Below, one piece after another: positions 56,694 through 64,000 of a stretch of 64,000 nucleotides of DNA. A model generated the notes under the pieces. That model searched no databases and was not told where the DNA came from. It worked only from the letters and a program-made list of their open reading frames with translations. The translations under genes and the position numbers were made by a program. Origin of the DNA: Nonomuraea jiangxiensis (GTDB lineage: Bacteria > Actinomycetota > Actinomycetes > Streptosporangiales > Streptosporangiaceae); NCBI RefSeq assembly GCF_900099965.1, contig NZ_FNDJ01000010.1:62001-126000 (forward strand). Direction: 5' to 3'. Position 1 is the stretch's first letter. The number at the start of each line of letters is the position of its first letter.

Positions 56694-57485
56694 TCAGAGC
56701 GATTGGCGGGCGAGCCAGGCCAGCGTGACGTCGGCGACCTCGCGCCAGCCGCTGTCGATGGTGAGCGAGTGCGCCCGGTCAGGGAATTCGTGGAAGTCGG
56801 TGACCGCGGCGGAGTGCCTGTACTGCTTCAGGGTGGCCAGGGTGACGGCCTCGGGCACGGTGTGGTCCCGCCCGCCGGTGATCAGCAGCAGCGGGCCGCG
56901 CGCCTCGTTCCCGGTCGCCACCTTGGCGGGCGAGTGCGGGTCGAAGTTGGCCGCCGCGGCCTCGAACAGCGGCTTTCCGGGGGCCGGGATGCTCCAGCGC
57001 CGGTACAGCTCGGCGGACTCCTGCTCGGAGACGGCGTTGCCGAAGGCGTACCGGAACTGATCCTCGGTGAGCGACACGGCCCGGTTGCGGTTGGCGGGGT
57101 TGCGGAACACCGGCAGCGCCGAGCGCAGCGCGGTCAGTGGCACCGGCAGCACGCCCTTGATCTGCGCGGCGTCGATCGCGACGGCGGCGACCGCGAGGTC
57201 CAGCCCGAGCAGTTTCTGGGCGATCATGCCGCCGAAGGAGTGGCCGACCAGGATCGGCCGTTCGGGCAGACCATTGATGATCTTCGCGTAGTGCTCGACG
57301 ACGTCGTCGATGCCGTGACCGGCGATGGCCTCAGGGTTCGCCCTGGACTCCTCGACGGTCGCGCCGTCGCCGGGCCAGCCGGGCGCGCTCGGCGCGTAGC
57401 CGGCCTCCTGGAACAGGCCGATCCAGGGAGTCCAGGAGGTGGCGTGCAGCCACAGTCCGTGAATGAAGATGACGGGAGTGCTCAT
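56694..57485 (-). CDS. Alpha/beta hydrolase, 263 aa
   Basis: Complete fold: 'PVIFIHGLWLHATSWTPWIG' oxyanion loop, nucleophile VGHSFGGMIA, Asp region 'LLLITGGRDHTVPEAVTL' and His in 'FPDRAHSLTIDSGWREVADV'. Cytoplasmic (no signal). It resembles the actinobacterial lysophospholipase/esterase-like group. Start ATG 57485 follows GAGAGG. Together with the hydrolases downstream and a cupin upstream it makes a block of small detoxification-type genes. Substrate unknown. Confidence 0.9.
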   Translation of the reverse strand: MSTPVIFIHGLWLHATSWTPWIGLFQEAGYAPSAPGWPGDGATVEESRANPEAIAGHGIDDVVEHYAKIINGLPERPILVGHSFGGMIAQKLLGLDLAVAAVAIDAAQIKGVLPVPLTALRSALPVFRNPANRNRAVSLTEDQFRYAFGNAVSEQESAELYRRWSIPAPGKPLFEAAAANFDPHSPAKVATGNEARGPLLLITGGRDHTVPEAVTLATLKQYRHSAAVTDFHEFPDRAHSLTIDSGWREVADVTLAWLARQSL

Positions 57486-57505
57486 GGTGACCTCTCAGCA
57501 GGTGA

Positions 57506-57964
57506 TCAAGCCGAAGGCGGGGGACCCGCGACGTGGAGCCGGAACGTCTCGGCCGAGGCGACGATCGCGCCGAGGTCGAACGCGGGCGGGGCCTCGTCCA
57601 TCGAGGAGACGGGCGAGCCGTTCGTCCGGAACCACTCCTCGATCCCGGACGGGGCGTAGACGACGGCCATCCGTGATCGCGGCGACCGCACCAGGTAGCT
57701 GTGCGGGACGCCGCGCGGACCGTGCGCGACCTGACCGGCCGCCAGGTCGTGCCGGGCGTCGCCGACGAAGAAGCTGATCTCACCGTCGAGGACGATCCAC
57801 AGCTCGTCCTCGCCGTCGTGCACGTGCAGCGGAGGCGCCTGCCCCTGGGCGTCGTCGAACATCAGCACGCTCATCGAGCGGCCGGTCGCCTCGCCGGGGA
57901 CGAGGATCCGGGTACGGCCGCCGAGGAACCAGAACGGTTCGCCGGAGAGCCCTATGTCGGTCAA
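57506..57964 (-). CDS. Cupin-domain protein, 152 aa
   Basis: A single cupin barrel: 'PPLHVHDGEDELWIVLDGEI' holds the first motif G(x)5HxH(x)..E(x)6G with HVH and E, and 'GPRGVPHSYLV' the second. The metal ligands H, H, E and H are all there. Start TTG 57964 (leading to TDIGLSGEPFW) after GGGAAAGG is the best choice; no ATG or GTG is closer. Possible roles are metal-dependent oxygenase, isomerase, or sugar-binding sensor. It is 20 bases upstream of an alpha/beta hydrolase. A short ACGTGAACACGT inverted repeat at 58084-58095 could be an operator upstream of it. Confidence 0.82.
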   Translation of the reverse strand: MTDIGLSGEPFWFLGGRTRILVPGEATGRSMSVLMFDDAQGQAPPLHVHDGEDELWIVLDGEISFFVGDARHDLAAGQVAHGPRGVPHSYLVRSPRSRMAVVYAPSGIEEWFRTNGSPVSSMDEAPPAFDLGAIVASAETFRLHVAGPPPSA

Positions 57965-58135
57965 GTGGGCGCTGCCTTTCCCTACGGTACGGGTGATTCG
58001 CGGTTCCGCGCCCGGAGGATCGGGACGCCGTGCCGAGCGCGGACGCGCCCATCACGCTAGGGACCCGGCCGGCGAGCCACCCCACGTGAACACGTAGTCC
58101 TCGACCATCCGGGGCCCACGCACGCCGTGTTCGGC

Positions 58136-58546
58136 TCAACCCGCCTGGATCGCCATCAGCCGGGCCAGCTCCACCCGGGACCGCACCTGGAACTTCCGGA
58201 ACACCTGCCGCAGGTGGTAGTCGACCGTGTGCGGCGAGATGAACAGCAGGGCGGCCGTCTCCCTGTTGGTGAGCCCCCGGGCGACGTGCTCGGCGACGGT
58301 CCGCTCCGAATCGGTGAGCCGGGACCAGGCCGGTCCGGGATCGGCCGGCCGGGTGTCCAGCCAGATCACCGCGCCGGTCAGGACATGGTCGTCGTAGACG
58401 CCTTCGCATCGCCCGGTCAGCGTCACCGACGGCAGGGTCAGCCGCCCGTGCCGCGACGCGGTGCTCAGCAGCCGCCCGGCCCACTCCCACAACAGCGTGC
58501 GGTCCGCGGACGACAGCAGGCCCGCGGCGGCGCTGTTCACGAACAT
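58136..58546 (-). pseudogene. LuxR-family regulator, C-terminal remnant, 136 codons
   Basis: Ends with a full LuxR helix-turn-helix: 'RLTDSERTVAEHVARGLTNR', 'AALLFISPHTVDYHLRQVFR', 'SRVELARLMAIQ'. Before it, 'TMFVNSAAAGLLSSADRTLL' is the end of a PAS-like domain ('DAHTMFVN' in frame just upstream of the ATG). An in-frame TGA lies ~34 codons upstream of ATG 58546, no ribosome site is visible, and full relatives are ~400 aa. So most of the regulator's sensor part is gone. It could still bind DNA constitutively if translated. Confidence 0.6.
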
Positions 58547-58760
58547 GGTGTGGGCGTCGAGAACGGCGACGGGCCCCTTCGCCTTGCGGCGTACCTCAAG
58601 GAACGCAGAGCCCGGTGCCGGCCGGGCCCGGCGGTGTGCGGATCATGAGCGAGCACCGTTTCCTCCTCCCTGCGTCGCTTTGACCGGTCGTCCTCATGGA
58701 ACCCCACCGGGGCGGGCCGCCGAATCAGGGAAACACCCCAGTGTGTCCAGAAGCCGGGGG

Positions 58761-61553
58761 TCAGCCGTCCTTGAACAGCTCGCGCAGCTGCCGCCGGGAG
58801 GTGAGCCGCAGCTTCCGGAAGATCTTGGTGAGGTGGTATTCGACGGTCGAGGTGCTGACGTACAGCCGCCGGGCGATCTCCGTGTTCGTCGCGCCCTCGG
58901 CGGCCAGGGCGGCGATCTTGGTTTCCTGCGGGGTGAGCGCGGGGCCGACCGGCGTGGCCGGGGGCGCGACCCGCTCGCCGGTCGCGGCCAGCTCCACCCG
59001 GACGCGCTCGGTGAAGATCCCGGCGCCCATCCCGGCGAACATCTCGTGCGCGGTACGCAGTTGCGCCCCGGCCTCGCCGCGGCGCCGGTGCCGCCTGAGC
59101 CATTCTCCGTACAGCAGGTGGGTGCGGGCCAGGTCGGTGCGCATCCGGGTACGCCCGAGCAGCTCCAGCGCCTGCCGGTAGAGCGGCTCCGCGGCGCCGC
59201 CGGTCTGCTCGCCGAGCAGCGCACGGCTGCGCGCGAGCAGGCCGAGTCCCCAGGGCATGCCGCTGATCGGCGCCCGCTCCTCCAGCCGCGCCAGCGCCTG
59301 CCGTGCCGTGTCGGGGTCGCCTGCCCGTACCGCCGCCTCGACCAGGTCGGGCAGCACGCGGTTGCCGTTGCCGGGCGGGTCACGGTCGAACAGCGGGCGG
59401 GCCCGGTCGAGCGCCTCACGGTAGTTGCCGAGGCTCACCTCCAGCACCGTCATGGCCAGGGCCGCCTGGTTGACCAGGGCCGGGACGTTCTGGACCGCGA
59501 CGACGGCGATCTGGTCGGCGGCGGCGCGGGCCTCCTGCTCGCGGCCCTGCCAGACCAGCTGCTCGATCTGCCACTGCGGGCCGCCCCGCGGCATCACCCC
59601 GCTCATCGCGTACAGGTCGAAGTTCTCGGCGTAGTGCCCGTCGGCGACGGCGATCCGGCCCGCGCGCAGCTCGCTGCCGGCGAGCAGCGTGAGCGTCACC
59701 CGGAGGGCGTGCAGCGCCCCGCTTTCGCGGGCGGACGCCGTCAGCCGGCGCAGCAGCGCCGACCGGCCCTGCTCGTCCCAGAGTTCGTCGGCGGCCAGCC
59801 CGCCGAGCAGCGCGAGCGGCATGCCGTCCTCGCTGAGCCGCTCCGCCGTGCACAGCTCGGCGACCGCGGCCCGCATCAGCGGCACCGCTACCCGGTACCC
59901 GGCCGTGACCCGGGTGGCGAACGCCCGGGCCAGCAGGTCGGCCGCCGTCCCCGCCGGATCGGCCGGTACGGCGAGCACGGCGCGGGCCACCTCGAGCGGC
60001 GTGGTTCCGGCCGTGTGCTCCAGCGCGACCATGGCGGTCTCCATCGCCTCCCGGAGAATCACCCGGGTCAGCCGCTCGTCCCGGCCGCCGAGCGCGGCGG
60101 CGGCGTCCATCAGGATCGCGGGCGCGTGCGCTATTCGGTCGTCGAAGTTGGCGACGGCGGCGCGCAGCCGCTCGCCCATCGCCCGGGCGATCGGGGTGTG
60201 CAGCATCGGCCGCGCCTGGTCGAGCAGCCGGCGGACCGCGGCGATGTCCCCGGCGACCAGGTACGCCCCGGCCGCGGCGAGCAGCCGGCCGCCGCGTGCC
60301 GGTGCGTCCGGGCTGAGCTCGGCCGCGCGGGCCAGGAAGGCGGCCTGGGTGGTGTAGCCGCCGCGCGCTCCGGCCCGCTCGGCGGAGGCTTCCAGGTCCC
60401 GGGCGACGCCCTCGTCGGTGCCCGCGGTGGCGGCGGCGAGGTGCCAGGCCCGGGTGTCGGGGTCGAGCACGGGATCGCTGGAGTCCGCCAGCGCGCGGTG
60501 CGCGCGGCGGCGATCGGCCGGCGTGGAGGCGTTGTAGACCGCGGCCCGGATGAGCGGGTGCCGGAAGGTGACGCTGCCGCCGGCCAGGTCACCGAGCAGC
60601 AGGACGCCCTTGGCGAGCGCCGGGTCGGCGTCCACCGGGGACAGGCCCAGCAGCGCCCCGGCCCGCCAGAGCAGCGCCTGGTCGTGCGCGGGCGCGATCG
60701 AGGCGACGAGCAGCAGCTCCCTGGTGGCCGGGGGCAGCGCCCGTACCTGGCCCAGGAAGTACGTCTCCAGGTGCGCGCCCAGCGGGAGCCGTACCGGCAG
60801 CTCGGTGTGGCCCGCGAGCTGCTCCGGCGAGAGGGCGGTGGCGAGGGTGATGAGCGCGAGCGGGTTGCCGCCGGTCTGCTCCACCACCTGCTCGGCCACC
60901 GCGTCGTCGAGCGGCCCGGCGACGCACTCCGCGAGCAGCCGGCGGGCGGCCGCGTCACGCAGCCCGCGGACGGGGCGCACCGGCAGGCCCTCGAAGAGCG
61001 CGGCCCCGGATTCGCGGAGCGCGACGATCACCCCGACCCCCTCCGCGTGCAGCCGCCGGCCGACGAACGCGAGCGCCTGGGCGGAGTCGCGGTCGAGCCA
61101 GTGCGCGTCGTCGACCAGGCAGAGCAGTGGCCGGTCGGACGCGATCTCGGCGAGCAGGCTGAGGGTGGCCAGACCGATCAGGAACTGGTCCGGCGGGGGG
61201 CCGTGCATCAGCCCGAACGCCCGCCGCAGGGCGTCGCCCTGGGGGCCGGGGATCCGTTCGAGCCGATCGAGGAACGGCGCGAGCAGGTGATGCAGCGCGG
61301 CGAAGCCGAGGGGAAGCTCCGACTCGACGCCGGAGATGGTGAGCACCCGCAGCCCCGCGGCCGAGGCCGCCGAGGCCGCCGCCTGGAGCAGCCGGGTCTT
61401 GCCGAAGCCCGGCTCGCCGGCGAGAACGAGCGTGTCGCTGAGCCGCGCGCCGAGCCGCCGGATCATCTCGTCGATCGCGTGCCGTTCCGCGTCCCGGCCG
61501 TGCAGCGCCGCGAGCGCGGGCCGGGCTCTCTGAGCGGTGACGTCGTCGGACAC
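58761..61553 (-). CDS. LuxR-family LAL ATPase regulator, 930 aa
   Basis: LAL architecture: Walker A GEPGFGKTRLL (residues ~46-56), Walker B 'PLLCLVDDAHWLD', a long TPR-like middle, and a C-terminal LuxR helix-turn-helix ('LTPQETKIAALAAEGATNTE', 'STSTVEYHLTKIFRKLRLTS'). GTG 61553 follows GAGGGGG. It is divergent by 78 bases from a second LAL regulator of similar build. LAL proteins are maltose- or antibiotic-cluster activators in actinomycetes; the target is not identifiable from here. A LuxR remnant lies just downstream. Confidence 0.93.
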   Translation of the reverse strand: MSDDVTAQRARPALAALHGRDAERHAIDEMIRRLGARLSDTLVLAGEPGFGKTRLLQAAASAASAAGLRVLTISGVESELPLGFAALHHLLAPFLDRLERIPGPQGDALRRAFGLMHGPPPDQFLIGLATLSLLAEIASDRPLLCLVDDAHWLDRDSAQALAFVGRRLHAEGVGVIVALRESGAALFEGLPVRPVRGLRDAAARRLLAECVAGPLDDAVAEQVVEQTGGNPLALITLATALSPEQLAGHTELPVRLPLGAHLETYFLGQVRALPPATRELLLVASIAPAHDQALLWRAGALLGLSPVDADPALAKGVLLLGDLAGGSVTFRHPLIRAAVYNASTPADRRRAHRALADSSDPVLDPDTRAWHLAAATAGTDEGVARDLEASAERAGARGGYTTQAAFLARAAELSPDAPARGGRLLAAAGAYLVAGDIAAVRRLLDQARPMLHTPIARAMGERLRAAVANFDDRIAHAPAILMDAAAALGGRDERLTRVILREAMETAMVALEHTAGTTPLEVARAVLAVPADPAGTAADLLARAFATRVTAGYRVAVPLMRAAVAELCTAERLSEDGMPLALLGGLAADELWDEQGRSALLRRLTASARESGALHALRVTLTLLAGSELRAGRIAVADGHYAENFDLYAMSGVMPRGGPQWQIEQLVWQGREQEARAAADQIAVVAVQNVPALVNQAALAMTVLEVSLGNYREALDRARPLFDRDPPGNGNRVLPDLVEAAVRAGDPDTARQALARLEERAPISGMPWGLGLLARSRALLGEQTGGAAEPLYRQALELLGRTRMRTDLARTHLLYGEWLRRHRRRGEAGAQLRTAHEMFAGMGAGIFTERVRVELAATGERVAPPATPVGPALTPQETKIAALAAEGATNTEIARRLYVSTSTVEYHLTKIFRKLRLTSRRQLRELFKDG

Positions 61554-61626
61554 GGTTCCCCCTCGACGATGCGTGCGCAGGTGCCGGGGCCGAATTCGGT
61601 GCGACCGGGACACCAGGGAGACTATG

Positions 61627-61642
61627 TCACTGTGTCCAGTGA
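61627..61642. promoter_or_regulatory. TCACTG/CAGTGA inverted repeat at start of the second LAL gene
   Basis: TCACTG and CAGTGA flank four bases, overlapping the GTG start codon at 61632. Its place between two divergent regulators fits an operator, but six-base arms can occur by chance. Confidence 0.3.
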
Positions 61643-64000
61643 ATCCGCCAAACCATCACTTTTCGGGCGAGAGCCGGAGGTCGCCCGGCTGTCCGGCCTC
61701 GTACGCGGGCTTCGCGACGGAGGCAGTTCACTGGTCGTGCGCGGTGAGCCCGGCATCGGCAAGTCCGCCCTGCTCACCGCGGCTGCGGACGCCGGTCGGG
61801 ACGCCGGGCTGCGGGTGCTGTCCACGGCCGGCACGCAGGCCGAATTCCATCTCCCGTACGCGGGGCTGCACCGCCTGCTGCACCCCGCCCGGCTGGACGA
61901 CGCGGCGCTGCCCGATCCGCAGCGACGAGCGCTGGCGGCCGCGCTGGGTCTCATCGACGCTCCCGTCCCCGATCTCTACCTGGTCGCGCTCGCCACGCTC
62001 AACCTGCTGGTGGAGGCGGCGAGCCGGACTCCGCTGCTGGTGCTCGCCGACGACGGCCAGTGGCTCGACCCGCCCACCGCCGGGGTGCTGTCGTTCGTCG
62101 CCCGGCGGCTGGAGGCCGAGCCGGTGGCGCTGCTGGCCACGCTGCGTGACGGCGTGCCCTCCGCGCTGGCCGAGGCCGGGCTGCCCGAGCTCGTGCTGCT
62201 GCCGCTGCCGGACGCGGACGCGGCGCGCCTGCTCGACGCGCGTGCCCCCGGCATGGATCCGCGGACCCGGCGGCGGCTGCTCGACGAGGGCGCCGGCAAC
62301 CCGCTCGCGCTGGTGGAACTGACCGGCGAATGGCGCGACCAGGGGGCCGGCCTGCTCTCCTCGCCGTGGCTGCCGCTGACCGAGCGGCTGGAGAGGGCCT
62401 TCGGCGCCCGGCTGGGCGACCTGCCCGACGCCACGCGGTCTCTCCTGCTCGTCGCGGCCCTCGACGACGGCACCGCGGTGGAGGAGGTGATCGCGGCCGC
62501 CGCCGTCCTCACCGCCGGGCCCGTCGCGCACCACGACCTGGCGCCGGGGATCCGCGCCGGGCTGATCGAGCCGGACGCCGCCCAGATCCGGTTCCGGCAC
62601 CCGCTCATGCGCTCAGCGATCTACCAGGCCGCGACGCTGCCGCAGCGCCGCGCGGGCCATGCCGCGCTCGCCGAGGCGCTCGCCCGGCAGAGTGGCGAAC
62701 GCGCCGCCGACCGCCGGATCTGGCACCGGGCGTCCGCCGCCGCCCGGCCCGACGAGGAGATCGCGGCCGAGCTGGACACCATGGCCGCCCGCGTCGCGCA
62801 GCGCGGCGCCCCGAGCGAGGCGGTGACCGCGCTGGAGCAGGCGGCCAAGCTCACCGAGGACGCGCGCCGGCGGGCCGACCGGCTGCTCCGGGCGGCGGAC
62901 CAGGCCGTCGAACTGGGCGGCCGCGACGTCGTCGTGCGGCTGCTGCGCCAGACCGAGCTGCTGCCGCTCACCTCCCAGCAGCAGGCCCGGCTGCGATGGA
63001 TCCGGGGCACCCTCGACGACGGCTCGGACGGCCGGGCGACCGGCCCGCAGGTGCTCGCCGCCCTCGCCGAGTCGGTCGCCGCCGACGGCCGGCCCGAGGA
63101 GGCGCTGCGCATCCTGTGGAGCGCCGCGCTGCAGTGCTTCTGGATCGAGCCGGGCGCCGAGGCGCGCCGCCGGATCGTCGCGGTCGCCGAAAGCCTGCCG
63201 GTGCCGGCCGCGAACCCGCTGCTGCTGGCGATCCTCGCGTACGCCGCGCCGCTCGACCGCGGCGCCGTGGTCATCGACTGGTTGCGGGAGCTGGCCACGC
63301 AGCCCGTCATCGACCCGCAGGCGGCCCGGCTGCTGGGCTCCGCGGCGGTGATCGTCGGGGCGTTCGAACAGGTGGAGAGCTTCTCCGCGGCGGCGCTGCC
63401 CGGGCTGCGCGCCCAGGGACGGCTCTACCTGCTCACCCGCTCCCTCGCCCAGCAGGCGTGGAGCGCGGTACACCGGCCCAACCTGAACGTGGCGATCCCG
63501 GCGGCCGAGGAGGCGGCCCGGCTCGCCCTGGAGACGGGCCAGCCGCAGATGTACGGCACCGCCGTGTCCACCCAGGCGATGCTCGCGGCGCTGCGCGGCG
63601 AACCGGACCGCGCTCGGGAGCTCGCGGCGCAGGCGGAGGCGATGAGCGTCGCCGCCGGGGTGCGGCCGGTGCTCGCCACCGTCCAGATGGCCCGCGGCCT
63701 GGCAGCGCTGAGCGAAGGCCGGCACGCGGAGGCGTACGAGCACCTGCGCCGGCTGCACGACCCCGCCGATCCGTCGTACCAGCTCGCGCTGCGCTGCTAT
63801 GTGGCGGCCGCGTTCGCCGACGCCGCCGCCGGGAGCGGTAACGCGGGCGCGGCGCGGGCGGTGCTGCGCGGGCTGGAGGAGGTGGCGCGTACGACGCCCG
63901 CGCCCGCGCTGCACGTGGGCCTGCCGCTCGCCCGGGCGCTGCTCGCCGAGCCGGCGGACGCACGGGCCCGGTTCGCCGACGCGCTCGCCGCCGACCACGC
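61632..64000 (+). CDS. LAL-type ATPase regulator, incomplete at window end, at least 789 codons
   Basis: The frame starts at GTG 61632 (AGGGAG 11 bases upstream) and is open to the last base. 'LFGREPEVARLSGLVRGLRD', Walker A 'RGEPGIGKSALLTAA', Walker B 'PLLVLADDGQWLDPP' and 'RFRHPLMRSAIYQAATLPQR' define the NTPase and winged-helix part; a TPR-like region follows. The C-terminal DNA-binding domain lies outside the window. It pairs divergently with the other LAL regulator, and both are of the type usually controlling biosynthetic or degradative clusters. Confidence 0.9.
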   Translation, partial: MSSESAKPSLFGREPEVARLSGLVRGLRDGGSSLVVRGEPGIGKSALLTAAADAGRDAGLRVLSTAGTQAEFHLPYAGLHRLLHPARLDDAALPDPQRRALAAALGLIDAPVPDLYLVALATLNLLVEAASRTPLLVLADDGQWLDPPTAGVLSFVARRLEAEPVALLATLRDGVPSALAEAGLPELVLLPLPDADAARLLDARAPGMDPRTRRRLLDEGAGNPLALVELTGEWRDQGAGLLSSPWLPLTERLERAFGARLGDLPDATRSLLLVAALDDGTAVEEVIAAAAVLTAGPVAHHDLAPGIRAGLIEPDAAQIRFRHPLMRSAIYQAATLPQRRAGHAALAEALARQSGERAADRRIWHRASAAARPDEEIAAELDTMAARVAQRGAPSEAVTALEQAAKLTEDARRRADRLLRAADQAVELGGRDVVVRLLRQTELLPLTSQQQARLRWIRGTLDDGSDGRATGPQVLAALAESVAADGRPEEALRILWSAALQCFWIEPGAEARRRIVAVAESLPVPAANPLLLAILAYAAPLDRGAVVIDWLRELATQPVIDPQAARLLGSAAVIVGAFEQVESFSAAALPGLRAQGRLYLLTRSLAQQAWSAVHRPNLNVAIPAAEEAARLALETGQPQMYGTAVSTQAMLAALRGEPDRARELAAQAEAMSVAAGVRPVLATVQMARGLAALSEGRHAEAYEHLRRLHDPADPSYQLALRCYVAAAFADAAAGSGNAGAARAVLRGLEEVARTTPAPALHVGLPLARALLAEPADARARFADALAADH

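Noticed and set aside
58084..58095. ACGTGAACACGT inverted repeat
   Set aside because: Five-base arms far (about 120 bases) from the nearest start; too weak to list as a site by itself.
58738..58752. AGTGTGTCCAG shared with CTGTGTCCAG near 61630
   Set aside because: Looks like a common motif at both ends of the LAL gene, but it is only about ten bases long and the downstream copy is not palindromic, so chance cannot be excluded.
1..64000. CRISPR arrays, tRNA/rRNA genes, insertion sequences or prophage genes
   Set aside because: Looked for regular spaced repeats, cloverleaf-like segments, transposase motifs and phage structural genes; none found. The repeats present are tandem without spacers.

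Overview
The window is very GC-rich, densely coded DNA from a filamentous actinomycete. The pointers are GTG/TTG starts, GGAGG-type ribosome binding sites, many start-stop overlaps of the ATGA/GTGA type, two DUF574-type SAM methyltransferases, an XRE/DUF5753 regulator, several large ATPase regulators and an actinobacterial group 1h [NiFe]-hydrogenase. A member of the Streptosporangiaceae and relatives (Nonomuraea-like) is my best guess, but that is inference. I see no rRNA, tRNA, CRISPR array or insertion sequence. The text is chromosomal in character.

Layout. 1-10.3 kb: the end of a cytochrome P450, a 1116-aa ATPase regulator, a secreted alpha/beta hydrolase, an ABC exporter operon with an FMN reductase behind a perfect 14-bp palindrome, a second P450 and a divergent methyltransferase. 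10.4-13.8 kb: a six-repeat propeller-like protein facing a lipase-like hydrolase, and a small orphan protein. 13.8-20.1 kb: a LacI-controlled sugar ABC importer with a divergent glycogen-debranching-type glucosidase, both flanking a doubled LacI operator. 20.2-22.7 kb: Hsp20, XRE regulator, methyltransferase. 22.8-28 kb: a hydroxyacid-oxoacid transhydrogenase/GH5/LacI operon beside an N-terminally truncated glycosidase. 28-32.5 kb: a PPOX-class enzyme, an AbgT transporter, a leader-peptide-like small ORF before a PEP mutase/isocitrate lyase family enzyme, and a GH25 lysozyme with a ydaO-type (c-di-AMP) riboswitch.

32.9-47.2 kb is the centrepiece: a complete-looking structural and maturation locus for an oxygen-tolerant, high-affinity-type group 1h uptake hydrogenase. 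It holds hypF, a membrane protein, hhyS, hhyL, a NifU-like protein, DUF5947, a 72-aa protein, DUF6084, an uncharacterised protein, a fused maturation protease, a 35-aa membrane peptide, hypA, hypC, hypD and hypE. A convergent operon follows with two SIS-domain proteins around a second HypC-like protein. HypF and HypE make the CN ligands, HypC and HypD assemble Fe(CN)2CO, HypA handles nickel, and the protease trims HhyL. No hypB is present.

47.4-64 kb is an accessory and detoxification stretch: a MetE-like enzyme, a lipoprotein, small redox enzymes with HxlR and TetR regulators, SDRs, an F420-type LLM enzyme, alpha/beta hydrolases (one truncated), a cupin, a LuxR remnant and a divergent pair of large ATPase regulators. 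The TetR gene is flanked by two operators of identical geometry, and the second sits on what looks like the decayed start of a copied SDR gene. Several genes carry in-frame tandem repeats, and three loci look 5'-truncated, which suggests small duplications and deletions are frequent here.
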